Part shown: piece by piece, positions 24,629 through 32,972 of the stretch
Layout: each line of letters starts with the position of its first letter
Numbering within the stretch: position 1 is the first letter of the stretch
Origin: Candidatus Blautia intestinigallinarum
GTDB taxonomy: Bacteria > Bacillota > Clostridia > Lachnospirales > Lachnospiraceae
DNA length: 64,000 bases
Reading direction: 5' to 3'
Assembly: GCA_019112635.1 (NCBI GenBank)
Contig: DXIX01000023.1
Span: 62,001-126,000, forward strand
Program-made: the position numbers and the translations under genes
Notes under the pieces: generated by a model
Databases searched by the model: none
Told to the model about the DNA's origin: nothing
The model's input: the letters and a program-made list of their open reading frames with translations, nothing else

Positions 24629-25347
24629 AAGCAGATACACCTGTAGAGAGACTTGTCAATGGTATTATCAAAGAGAATCCCACTTTTGTGCTGGTATTGG
24701 GAATGTGTCCGACTCTGGCAGTTACCACCTCGGCCATCAACGGTATCGGAATGGGACTTACCACGACTGCTATCCTGGCGCTGTCAAACCTGATGATTTC
24801 CATGCTTCGTAATTTTATTCCGGATAAAGTGCGTATTCCCGCATATATCGTGGTTGTTGCTTCTTTCGTAACAATTGTACAGTTCCTTCTGGAGGCGTAT
24901 ATTCCAAGTCTGTATGCTTCTCTTGGAATCTACATTCCTCTGATCGTTGTAAACTGTATTATTCTTGGACGTGCGGAAGCTTACGCGTCCAAACATAAAC
25001 CGGTTGCCTCTCTGTTCGACGGTATCGGAATGGGACTTGGATTCACCTTGAGTATTACCTGTATCGGTGCCATCCGTGAGCTGATCGGTGCCGGACAGAT
25101 TTTTGGATTCCAGCTTCTTCCGCTGGCGGATGCTGCCAACGGTGTGGCCGGATATGAACCGATTACTATTTTTGTGCTGGCTCCTGGAGCATTCTTTGTT
25201 CTGTCTGCTCTGGCTGCTATTCAGAACAAATTCAAGCTGGGTGCGGCGAAGAGACATATTGATCCGAGTGAAGGCTGCCGCTGCGGCGAGGGATGCAGTG
25301 CCTGCGGCAACACGGCATGTTCCGGCAAGAAAGGAGATAAGGCATGA
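24625..25347 (+). CDS. rnfE: Rnf electron transport complex subunit E, cysteine-rich tail
   Basis: A six-helix membrane subunit of Rnf, paralogous to RnfA. Core segments are NPTFVLVLGMCPTLAVTTSA and SLGIYIPLIVVNCIILGRAEA, each with the conserved cysteine that in related complexes binds a membrane iron centre. The 240-residue length exceeds a minimal RnfE (about 200-210). The extra C-terminus is Cys-rich, C-x-C-x3-C-x2-C-x4-C (EGCRCGEGCSACGNTACSG), which could hold a metal or cluster. It overlaps rnfG and rnfA by 4 bases each. Confidence 0.96.
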   Translation: MKADTPVERLVNGIIKENPTFVLVLGMCPTLAVTTSAINGIGMGLTTTAILALSNLMISMLRNFIPDKVRIPAYIVVVASFVTIVQFLLEAYIPSLYASLGIYIPLIVVNCIILGRAEAYASKHKPVASLFDGIGMGLGFTLSITCIGAIRELIGAGQIFGFQLLPLADAANGVAGYEPITIFVLAPGAFFVLSALAAIQNKFKLGAAKRHIDPSEGCRCGEGCSACGNTACSGKKGDKA

Positions 25348-25919
25348 AAGAATTACTGATTATTCTGATCGGCTCAGCCCTTGTCAATAACGTGGTGCTC
25401 AGCCAGTTCCTGGGACTTTGTCCTTTCTTTGGAGTTTCCAAGAGTATCAATACAGCCGCAGGTATGGGCGGTGCGATTATCTTCGTCATCACCTTATCCT
25501 CCTTTGTGACCAGTCTGATTTATGAGTTTATTCTGGTCCCGACGAACCTGGAGTATCTTCAGACAATCGTGTTCATTCTGGTTATCGCGGCGTTGGTACA
25601 GTTCGTGGAAATGTTCCTGAAAAAATCGATGCCTTCTCTGTACCAGAGCCTTGGTGTGTATCTTCCGCTGATCACCACCAACTGTGCAGTGCTTGGTGTG
25701 GCTTTGCTGAATGTTCAGGAATCCTACAATGTACTGCAGGGTACTGTCAATGGTTTTGCCACGGCAGTGGGCTTCACCCTCTCCATCGTCCTGATGGCGA
25801 GTCTGAGAGAAAAGATTCAGTACAATGATATCCCGAAATCCTTCCAGGGATTCCCCATTGTTCTGATCACCGCTGGTCTGATGGCAATTGCGTTTTTCGG
25901 ATTCTCAGGATTAATTTAA
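25344..25919 (+). CDS. rnfA: Rnf electron transport complex subunit A
   Basis: A 191-residue, six-helix membrane subunit, paralogue of RnfE in inverted topology. Signatures are NNVVLSQFLGLCPFFGVSKS and SLGVYLPLITTNCAVLGVAL, each with the conserved cysteine. No tail extension is present, in contrast to RnfE. The ATG at 25344 overlaps the rnfE stop (ATGA). Confidence 0.97.
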   Translation: MKELLIILIGSALVNNVVLSQFLGLCPFFGVSKSINTAAGMGGAIIFVITLSSFVTSLIYEFILVPTNLEYLQTIVFILVIAALVQFVEMFLKKSMPSLYQSLGVYLPLITTNCAVLGVALLNVQESYNVLQGTVNGFATAVGFTLSIVLMASLREKIQYNDIPKSFQGFPIVLITAGLMAIAFFGFSGLI

Positions 25920-25932
25920 GGAGGCGGAAGAT

Positions 25933-26724
25933 ATGAATATTACAGCAATCATCATCGCTACCGTGGTTGTAGCAGGTGTCGGCCTCTTTATCGGAATTTT
26001 CCTGGGAGTGGCCGGTATGAAATTCGAAGTGGAAGTAAATGAAAAAGAAGAAGCAGTCCGGGCGGAACTCCCAGGAAACAACTGTGGAGGCTGTGGATAC
26101 CCTGGCTGTGACGGCCTGGCGGCTGCCATTGCAAACGGCGAAGCACCCGTCAATGCTTGTCCTGTGGGAGGCGATGCGGTAGGCAGGAAGATCGCCGCGA
26201 TTATGGGACAGGATGTGGTAGAGAGCGTGCGTAAGGTGGCTTTCGTGAAATGTGCGGGCGACTGCGAGAAAACTCATGACACGTTCAAATACACCGGTGT
26301 GGAAGACTGTGAGATGATGGCGTTCGTTCCGGGAGGCGGTTCCAAATCCTGCGACTATGGATGTCTGGGTTACGGAAGCTGTGTAAAGGCATGTCCTTTT
26401 GACGCTATCCACATTGTGAACGGTATCGCCGTGGTGGACAAGGAAGCTTGTAAAGCCTGCGGCAAATGTGTGAACAAATGTCCGAAACATTTGATTGAAC
26501 TGGTTCCTTACGATCAGAGTGTATTTGTTCACTGCAGTTCCAACGCGAAAGGAAAAGCTGTGACGGAGAACTGTGATGTGGGCTGTATCGGATGTAGGAA
26601 GTGCGAGAAGACCTGTCCGAATGAGGCAATCAAAGTCGATAATTTCTGCGCTCACATTGATTATGAGAAATGTACAAATTGTGGCGCATGTAAAGATGTC
26701 TGCCCGAGAAAGATTATATTCTGA
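25933..26724 (+). CDS. rnfB: Rnf electron transport complex subunit B (polyferredoxin)
   Basis: RnfB receives electrons from reduced ferredoxin. The 263-residue protein starts with a membrane anchor (ITAIIIATVVVAGVGLFIGIFLG). It continues with the Fe-S domain CGGCGYPGC...ACPVGG, then cysteine motifs SCDYGCLGYGSCVKACP, CKACGKCVNKCP, CDVGCIGCRKCEKTCP and CTNCGACKDVCP. The number of C-x2-C-x2-C-x3-C sets suggests at least five clusters, as in clostridial RnfB. Last gene of the operon, followed by a strong terminator. Confidence 0.97.
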   Translation: MNITAIIIATVVVAGVGLFIGIFLGVAGMKFEVEVNEKEEAVRAELPGNNCGGCGYPGCDGLAAAIANGEAPVNACPVGGDAVGRKIAAIMGQDVVESVRKVAFVKCAGDCEKTHDTFKYTGVEDCEMMAFVPGGGSKSCDYGCLGYGSCVKACPFDAIHIVNGIAVVDKEACKACGKCVNKCPKHLIELVPYDQSVFVHCSSNAKGKAVTENCDVGCIGCRKCEKTCPNEAIKVDNFCAHIDYEKCTNCGACKDVCPRKIIF

Positions 26725-26746
26725 CAGATGAATTTGTGAACAGAAG

Positions 26747-26782
26747 ACCACCGTGAGGAAAAGTGCCCTTACGGTGGTTTTT
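26747..26782 (+). terminator. intrinsic terminator of the rnf operon
   Basis: A 12-bp stem with one G-U pair (ACCACCGTGAGG 26747-26758 with CCTTACGGTGGT, ending at 26778), an 8-base loop and a run of five Ts. Confidence 0.88.
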
Positions 26783-26802
26783 GTGAAGAAGGGAGAGAAA
26801 AG

Positions 26803-27219
26803 ATGGCAAAAAGCAGTGAGACTGTTTTGTATTACTGTCCGGAAAATATCGGACACCGAGCGAAGAGAAAGGCGGTTTTTGTTCAGATGGGAGTGCGGAT
26901 CCGGAATATATTGCCGGAGCATTTTTCCAGGAGTGTGGGAGAACTTGCTGGGATGGAGGGGTACGAGTGTGCGCTGGAAGGCCCTGCCGGTGAGATCGAC
27001 CAGGAAGTTCTGGTTCTGGCAGGATTTACGCAGCAGAGAATCAATGAACTTCTGTACCGGCTGAGCAGAACGAAACAGCCGAAGATTGATTTGAAAGCGA
27101 TTGTCACCGACACCAATGCAGGATGGAGTTTCTACCAGCTCTATCAGGAGATTGCCAGGGAACATGAACAGATGAAGAGTGCCGCGAATACTTCGGTACA
27201 TTCCCAGAAGACAGAATAA
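26803..27219 (+). CDS. DUF3783 domain protein
   Basis: A 138-residue soluble protein that I place in DUF3783 from its C-terminal half: EVLVLAGFTQQRINELLYRLSR followed by IDLKAIVTDTNAGWSFYQLYQEIAREHEQM. Function is unknown. It begins 21 bases after the rnf terminator with an AAGGGAGAGAAAAG site and no clear promoter, so it may be expressed by read-through from rnf. A link with Rnf is inference from position only. Confidence 0.7.
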   Translation: MAKSSETVLYYCPENIGHRAKRKAVFVQMGVRIRNILPEHFSRSVGELAGMEGYECALEGPAGEIDQEVLVLAGFTQQRINELLYRLSRTKQPKIDLKAIVTDTNAGWSFYQLYQEIAREHEQMKSAANTSVHSQKTE

Positions 27220-27288
27220 AAGAGATCCTCTCATAAAGATTCACAGCTTAAAACGCAGGAATTTGATTTTATGAGAGGATCTCTTTTT
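27218..27288. terminator. bidirectional terminator between the DUF3783 gene and glgD
   Basis: A 20-bp perfect stem (27218-27237 with 27268-27287) encloses a 30-base loop. It starts within the stop codon of the upstream gene. A-runs on the left and T-runs on the right make it competent on both strands. Confidence 0.9.
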
Positions 27289-27317
27289 ATATTGCAGTGA
27301 GTTTTGAATTCAATTTA

Positions 27318-28433
27318 TCAGAGAATGTCGCTTCTCTTGACGTATCCTGGATTGTCCGGGTCGGAGACAATCTCCTTCATGCGGATTAACCGGGCATTTT
27401 TGTCTACAACCTGGTTTTCCACATGGACATCCTTGCCGATCTCAACACCGGGGAGAATGACACTGTTCTTCACGACAGCGCCCTCCTTGATGGTGCAGCC
27501 ACGTCCGATTACGGAGCTCTCAACGGTGCCCTCGATCTGGCATCCATTGGAGATCACAGATTTTCTCACGTTTGCGCTCTCGTAATACTGGGTCGGACAG
27601 GAGTCGTTGGTTCTGGTGTAGATAGGCCAGTTATCTGTGAATAAGGTGTCAGCGACTTTATAATCAATCAGAGAGATATTCGCATTGTAGTAGCTCTTAA
27701 AATCAGTGATGGAAGCAAAATAGCCTCGATGAGAATGTGCACGTACATTCAGTTCTGTGCACTGGCTGTTCACCACGTCCACCAGTGTGTACATGGAGGA
27801 GAGACTTTTTGCTTTGTGGATCAGCTCCAGGAACAGTTCTTTCTTCATCACATAAGTATCCATGAAGATATTTTTGTTCTTAGCATTTCCATGGTTCTCC
27901 TCGATGGAGAGAACGCCTTTCTGGCGGTTCAGATTCAGGGTGTAGCAATTCAGGAAAGCTTCCTTCGCATTGTCCACGGAGTGATACAGCAAAGTGATAT
28001 CCGCGCCGGAATCAATATGTTCTTGGAGCAGTGTGCTGTAATCCATGGTATAGATCATGTAACTTGGGGCAATGACTACATAGGGATACGGAACTTTCTC
28101 GATACATTCAATGTTCTCCTGGAAGGCAGCGATATCATTGTTATAAAGAGAATTGTCCACACCGGTTTCCGAGAATAATACTTGCAGACGTCCGCGTTTG
28201 GAATTAATGTTGTAATGACGTCCGGTTCCCAGATGCTCTACCAGAGAACGGGGCTTTCTGCGGATGTACACCTGAATGTGATCGATTCCGCTGTTGGTCA
28301 TATTGGAGATAGGGAAGTCAACCACACGATATCTTCCAAGAAAAGAAAATGCACCTAAAGGACGGTACATCTGCATACCTTCCACGTTCACATTTCTTCC
28401 GGCGAAATTGACAATACCAAATGCTTTGCTCAT
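27318..28433 (-). CDS. glgD: glucose-1-phosphate adenylyltransferase subunit GlgD
   Basis: GlgD is the regulatory-type paralogue of GlgC in Firmicutes; together they make ADP-glucose for glycogen. The 371-residue protein has the nucleotidyltransferase-like N-terminus (GRYRVVDFPISNMTNSGIDHIQVYI) but lacks the GGRGTRL-type catalytic loop. Its C-terminal left-handed beta-helix is visible (SVISNGCQIEGTVESSVIGRG, VKNSVILPGVEIGKDVHVEN). It follows glgC with a single-base gap, so the two are co-transcribed. Confidence 0.96.
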   Translation of the reverse strand: MSKAFGIVNFAGRNVNVEGMQMYRPLGAFSFLGRYRVVDFPISNMTNSGIDHIQVYIRRKPRSLVEHLGTGRHYNINSKRGRLQVLFSETGVDNSLYNNDIAAFQENIECIEKVPYPYVVIAPSYMIYTMDYSTLLQEHIDSGADITLLYHSVDNAKEAFLNCYTLNLNRQKGVLSIEENHGNAKNKNIFMDTYVMKKELFLELIHKAKSLSSMYTLVDVVNSQCTELNVRAHSHRGYFASITDFKSYYNANISLIDYKVADTLFTDNWPIYTRTNDSCPTQYYESANVRKSVISNGCQIEGTVESSVIGRGCTIKEGAVVKNSVILPGVEIGKDVHVENQVVDKNARLIRMKEIVSDPDNPGYVKRSDIL

Positions 28434-28434
28434 A

Positions 28435-29574
28435 TTATTCTACCCCCTTCACGCGTTTCGCAACAAGCTCGATGTGTTCACTGTCGGCACTTCCCACAAC
28501 TGCTTCCTTGCCGATCTTCACGTTGTCGGCCACAAGCGCGCGCTGTACGATTGCGCCGTCTTCTACTTCCGCGCCAGGCATCAGAACGCTGTCAATGACT
28601 TTCGCGCCCTCGCCGATCTTGGCACCGGTGAACAGAACGGAATTCTTCACTTCGCCGCGGATCTCACAGCCCTGTGTGATAAAGGCTTTCTTGATCACAG
28701 CATCCGGTCCGATGTAATGCGGCAAGGTGTTGGTATCCTCGGTATAGATCTTCCAGCTGGGATCGCTCAGGTCCAGCTCATTGTTCTTGTCCAGAAGATC
28801 CATATTAGCCTCCCAGAGTGAATCGATGGTTCCCACGTCTTTCCAGTAGCCTTTGAAACGGTAAGCGAAGAGACGTTTGCCGTCGTTCAAGAGTTCCGGA
28901 ATGATGTCTTTGCCGAAGTCATGGGAAGAATCCGGATTCTTCATATCCGCGAGAAGCATCTTGCGAAGAAGTTTCCAGTTGAAGATATAGATACCCATGG
29001 AAGCCAGATTGCTCTTTGGATGCTCCGGTTTCTCCTCAAATTCAAGGATTCTCAGAGACTCATCCGTGTTCATGATACCGAAACGGCTTGCCTCTTTGAT
29101 CGGTACTTCAATTACAGCGATGGTTGCGTCAGCCTGGTTCTCATTGTGATAAGCAAGCATTTTCGCATAATTCATTTTATAAATGTGGTCACCGGAAAGA
29201 ATCAGAATGTATTCCGGAGAATAGCTGTCAATGAAGTCAATGTTCTGAGAGATCGCGTCTGCCGTGCCGCGGTAGATTCCCAGATTGGCGTCAGCTTTTT
29301 CTCTGGGCGGAAGTACGTAGACACCACTGTCCTTGGCATCCAGGCCCCAGCGTCTTCCGGCAGCCACATAGCTGTTCAAAAGAACGGATTCATATTGTGT
29401 CAAAACACCCACAACATCAATTCCGCTGTTTGCGCAGTTACTGAGGGGAAAATCGATGATTCGATATTTTCCACCATAAGATACGGCAGGCTTGGCCACT
29501 TTCTTAGTGAGATCATGTAAACGAGTTCCCCGACCACCAGCCAAAATCATCGCTAACATATTATTTTGTTTCAT
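28435..29574 (-). CDS. glgC: glucose-1-phosphate adenylyltransferase catalytic subunit
   Basis: GlgC makes ADP-glucose from ATP and glucose-1-phosphate, the committed step of glycogen synthesis. The 379-residue protein has [24 protein letters not shown] (nucleotide loop), [45 protein letters not shown] (metal-binding Asp), [11 protein letters not shown] and [16 protein letters not shown]-terminal beta-helix of hexapeptide-like repeats follows. GGGAGGG precedes the ATG. No glycogen synthase or branching enzyme is in the window. Confidence 0.97.
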   Translation of the reverse strand: MKQNNMLAMILAGGRGTRLHDLTKKVAKPAVSYGGKYRIIDFPLSNCANSGIDVVGVLTQYESVLLNSYVAAGRRWGLDAKDSGVYVLPPREKADANLGIYRGTADAISQNIDFIDSYSPEYILILSGDHIYKMNYAKMLAYHNENQADATIAVIEVPIKEASRFGIMNTDESLRILEFEEKPEHPKSNLASMGIYIFNWKLLRKMLLADMKNPDSSHDFGKDIIPELLNDGKRLFAYRFKGYWKDVGTIDSLWEANMDLLDKNNELDLSDPSWKIYTEDTNTLPHYIGPDAVIKKAFITQGCEIRGEVKNSVLFTGAKIGEGAKVIDSVLMPGAEVEDGAIVQRALVADNVKIGKEAVVGSADSEHIELVAKRVKGVE

Positions 29575-29606
29575 AGCGAGCCCTCCCTTTTATATTGTCA
29601 CCTATC

Positions 29607-29635
29607 ATTATATATTTTTTTTGTGCGGTTTTCTA
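29607..29635 (-). promoter_or_regulatory. sigma-A promoter of glgC-glgD
   Basis: On the minus strand TAGAAA (29630-29635), a 17-base spacer and TATAAT (29607-29612) lie upstream of glgC. Confidence 0.6.
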
Positions 29636-29663
29636 CTTTTTTCTATAAAAATTTTGCTCGAAT

Positions 29664-29705
29664 TTGTAATATTGTTACCAGATTGTAATAAGTGCTTGCT
29701 ATACT
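29664..29705 (+). promoter_or_regulatory. repeats and -10 box before the ABC transporter operon
   Basis: TATACT (29700-29705) is a likely -10 with only TTACCA (29675-29680, 19-base spacer) as -35. TTGTAAT occurs at 29664-29670 and again at 29683-29689, with a related TTGTTAC at 29672-29678. These could be sites for the response regulator encoded downstream. Confidence 0.42.
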
Positions 29706-29745
29706 GAGGCCATCGAAAGAGGACAGGAAATTAAAGGAGGCAAAA

Positions 29746-30420
29746 ATGAAAATTCTGGAGACCAAACATTTAAAAAAATATTACGGCACAGGTGAAAATC
29801 AGGTAAAGGCCGTGGATGATATCACACTTCAAGTGGAGAAAGGAGAATTCGTCGCCATAGTGGGGACTTCCGGATCGGGAAAGACTACCCTTCTCAATCT
29901 GATGGGCGGTCTGGACTATGCGGACAGCGGGGAAGTGATTGTGGATGGGCAGTCTCTTCTGAATATGAATGAGGAGGAGAGGACTGTCTTTCGCCGCAGG
30001 AAGATCGGGTTCATTTTTCAGAACTATAATCTGATTTCCATGCTCAATGTCTACAAAAATGTGACGCTTCCCATCCGGCTGGACGGCAACAAGCCGGACC
30101 AGGAATTTGTAAAGAGGGTGCTGGATGTGCTGGGACTGAAGGGAAAGGAAGAGAGAAGACCCAACCAGCTCTCCGGCGGACAGCAGCAGAGAGTGGCCAT
30201 TGCCAGGGCACTGGCATCCAAACCGGCCATCGTTCTGGCTGATGAGCCCACGGGAAACCTGGACAGCCGGACCAGCCAGGAAGTCATAGGGCTTCTGCAG
30301 ATGAGCAGCCGGGAATTTCATCAGACGATTATCATCATCACGCACAACGAGGAGATTGCCCAGATGGCAGACCGGATTATTCATATAGAGGATGGGCATA
30401 TCGTGGGAGGTGACCAGTGA
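29746..30420 (+). CDS. ABC transporter ATP-binding protein (MacB/BceA-like)
   Basis: The nucleotide-binding subunit of a FtsX-type ABC system. It shows Walker A (VGTSGSGKTTLLNL), Q-loop (FQNYNL), signature (LSGGQQQRVAIARAL), Walker B with D-loop (IVLADEPTGNLDSRT) and the switch histidine (IIITHNEEIA). The length is 224 residues. ATG 29746 follows AAAGGAGG (29733-29740). Its stop TGA shares one base with the permease start. Such pairs usually provide efflux of, or signal the presence of, antimicrobial peptides or lipids; the substrate here is unknown. Confidence 0.95.
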   Translation: MKILETKHLKKYYGTGENQVKAVDDITLQVEKGEFVAIVGTSGSGKTTLLNLMGGLDYADSGEVIVDGQSLLNMNEEERTVFRRRKIGFIFQNYNLISMLNVYKNVTLPIRLDGNKPDQEFVKRVLDVLGLKGKEERRPNQLSGGQQQRVAIARALASKPAIVLADEPTGNLDSRTSQEVIGLLQMSSREFHQTIIIITHNEEIAQMADRIIHIEDGHIVGGDQ

Positions 30421-32915
30421 TGTTTGAGAATTCCAACAAAGATGTGCTAAGAGAGCTGAGTCAGGACAATTACCGTTCCCACAAGATGCGTAACCGGCTG
30501 GCAATTTTGGCAGTCATCCTGACCACGATCCTGATCACGGCCGTGCTCACTGTGGGAATCAGTGTGACTTCCACAATCCTGAACTATGGAGAATCGGCCC
30601 CCGGACCGGGAAGCATCGGAAGCATCACCGGAACAGAAGAAACCAGGGATCAGATTCGCAGACTCCCCCATGTGGTACACGCGGACTATATTGAAAAGTG
30701 CAGCAGTGCGCCTCTTCGCAATCAGGAATTCTCGGGGATGAGTGTCTATCTGATGGCGGCGGAGCAAAGCTATTATGATCACAATTATGTGACCCTGGAG
30801 GAGGGGCATTTCCCCGAGAATCCCCAGGAGGTTATCCTGTCGGATAATATGATTGAGAAGCTAGGACTGAAAGAACCTGTGATCGGACAGCAGGTGACCT
30901 TGCAGATGGCGATTCTGGAGGGAGGAGAGACTGTGGAGAGGGAATTTACCTTCACGGTCTGCGGCTATTTTAAAAATCCGCTGATCGCCATCGAGGATAT
31001 CTATGATGAGATCTATACCAGTATGGATTTCATTCCCACCTACAATCCGGAACTGGAAGGGAGCAGCCAGCAGATCTATGTGAGTGTGGATGATCTGAAT
31101 CCGTTCCTTCTGAAAACGGATGTGACAGAAAAACTGGCACAGATTGCAGATGCGGTGGGAGAGGGATTTGGAACCAAGTATACTTCCACCATGGGAGACT
31201 TATTGTTCGGTATCATTCCGGCAGGATTTTTTGTGCTCTTCATCATCCTGAGCGGCTATTTCCTGATTTATAATGTGTTCTATCTGTCCATCACCAATGA
31301 TATCCGTTGGTTTGGAATGTTAAAAACTTTGGGGACCACGGCTGGACAGCTGAAAAAGATTCTGATGAGCCAGATCCGCAGACTGTCTGTCTGGGGAATC
31401 TGTATCGGTGTGTGCGTCGGCTATGTGGTGGGAAATTATCTGGCGCCGGGAATCATGGCAGATACCATCTACGGCCAGTTCTACAAAGCGCCGAATATGA
31501 TTCTGATCTTCATCCTGGGAGCGCTGTTTTCCTGGATTACCGTGTATATCAGTGCACACCGCTCTCTGAAACTGGCGTCCAAGATCTCCCCGGTGGAGGC
31601 GGCAAATTACACACCGAAGAAACGAAAGAATCTTTTTACCATTATTTCCTTTGCCTTAAGCGGAATCATGTTTATGGCAGCGGCGAATGTGACCCTTGGG
31701 TATTCTGTGGAACGCATGGTGGATCGCTACAATATGGATGACATGACGATCATGCACAAGGCATCCTACTGGTGGCAGGAAGAGCCTTATCAGCCGATTC
31801 AGACCCGGACAGTAAAAGAAATTTCAAAGCTCCCCTTTGTGAAATCCGTGGATTTGATCTATATGGGCAGAAGTATGGATTATGAGATTTCTTTTAACGG
31901 AGGAGTCCAGTATGAGGAATCCCTGGCAGAGTTTAAAATGGACGGATCCATGGGGAAAATCTCACGAAATTTGAAAAAAAGCGGATATCTTTTGGATGAT
32001 TCTTTTAACAGCGAGAGAAATTCCGTGAAAATGCATATCCGGGGACTCTCGGCAGAACGCTTGATGAGACAGATTCCCTACATGGCCATTCGAGAGGGGA
32101 AATTCGATGAGGAAAAGTTTGCCACGGGAGACTATCTGGTCTGGGTACTTCAGTCAGGACAGACGGCAGATGAGGTGGGAATTCATGCGGGAGATACCCT
32201 CCCGGTGTCGGTTTATGATGAAAAAAGAGACACCTGGCATACCAAAGATTTGACGATACTTGCGGTGGCTGAGGATGTGGACATGTTCGGGGTGAATGAT
32301 TTGAGTTCCTCAGATATGGCAGTGTCCACAAAGACCTTCCAGGAGCTTTTTCCCGACTATGAGACTATGATCAGCAAGATACAGATTCAGACGGATGGGG
32401 AAATTACACCAGAAGAGTCAAAACAGATCACAGCCATCTATGAACAGGAGCACTCCACGCAGCTTCAGGCGCAGGATCGTGCTTCCACAAGAGAGAGCTT
32501 TGGCAGTCAGAAGCAGACCATGTCTTTGGTGGGCATGTTCCTGGCATCCCTCTTTGGGATCATTGGAATCTCCAATATGGTGAACACCATCACTTCGGAT
32601 ATCTTTTCGAGAAAAATAGAACTGGCAGCCATGCAGTCCATTGGAATGACGAAAAAACAACTCTGGTGGATGTTATTTGTTCAGGCTTTGCGGTTCAGCA
32701 TGCTCTCTGTGGTCATCATGCTCCCTGTGGGCAGTGTGCTCGCCTACTATCTTGCCCAGAATCCGATATTCACTGGATTCAGCCTTCGGGTCTATCTGTT
32801 CAGCACTACGCTTTTGGTACTGGCGGTGGTTGGGCTGTGTATGGTTCTGATCTCCATTCTGGTGCATGTGCTGAATCAGAAATCAGTGGTTGAAAGATTG
32901 CGGGAAATTGAGTAA
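30420..32915 (+). CDS. FtsX-like ABC transporter permease
   Basis: An 831-residue membrane protein with two FtsX domains. The layout is an N-terminal helix (RLAILAVILTTILITAVLTVGIS), a large extracellular domain (about residues 55-265), three helices around 268-390, another helix near 405, a second extracellular domain of about 270 residues, and three C-terminal helices (after ESFGSQKQTMSLVGMFLASLFGIIGIS). This resembles large MacB/YtrF-like or BceB-related permeases. ATG 30420 follows GGGAGGTGA. A two-component system follows it, which suggests a sensing role. Confidence 0.92.
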   Translation: MFENSNKDVLRELSQDNYRSHKMRNRLAILAVILTTILITAVLTVGISVTSTILNYGESAPGPGSIGSITGTEETRDQIRRLPHVVHADYIEKCSSAPLRNQEFSGMSVYLMAAEQSYYDHNYVTLEEGHFPENPQEVILSDNMIEKLGLKEPVIGQQVTLQMAILEGGETVEREFTFTVCGYFKNPLIAIEDIYDEIYTSMDFIPTYNPELEGSSQQIYVSVDDLNPFLLKTDVTEKLAQIADAVGEGFGTKYTSTMGDLLFGIIPAGFFVLFIILSGYFLIYNVFYLSITNDIRWFGMLKTLGTTAGQLKKILMSQIRRLSVWGICIGVCVGYVVGNYLAPGIMADTIYGQFYKAPNMILIFILGALFSWITVYISAHRSLKLASKISPVEAANYTPKKRKNLFTIISFALSGIMFMAAANVTLGYSVERMVDRYNMDDMTIMHKASYWWQEEPYQPIQTRTVKEISKLPFVKSVDLIYMGRSMDYEISFNGGVQYEESLAEFKMDGSMGKISRNLKKSGYLLDDSFNSERNSVKMHIRGLSAERLMRQIPYMAIREGKFDEEKFATGDYLVWVLQSGQTADEVGIHAGDTLPVSVYDEKRDTWHTKDLTILAVAEDVDMFGVNDLSSSDMAVSTKTFQELFPDYETMISKIQIQTDGEITPEESKQITAIYEQEHSTQLQAQDRASTRESFGSQKQTMSLVGMFLASLFGIIGISNMVNTITSDIFSRKIELAAMQSIGMTKKQLWWMLFVQALRFSMLSVVIMLPVGSVLAYYLAQNPIFTGFSLRVYLFSTTLLVLAVVGLCMVLISILVHVLNQKSVVERLREIE

Positions 32916-32972
32916 AATCTCAGGTGAGTGATATCACGAAAGTGAAATTTTGATTGAGCCGGAGTCAGTAAT

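Noticed and set aside
25867-27234. 455-codon minus-strand frame over rnfB
   Set aside because: Antisense shadow of rnfB and the DUF3783 gene, with no recognisable protein features.
32928-32937. GTGATATCAC palindrome before the histidine kinase
   Set aside because: A 10-base palindrome can occur by chance and no second copy or promoter was seen nearby.
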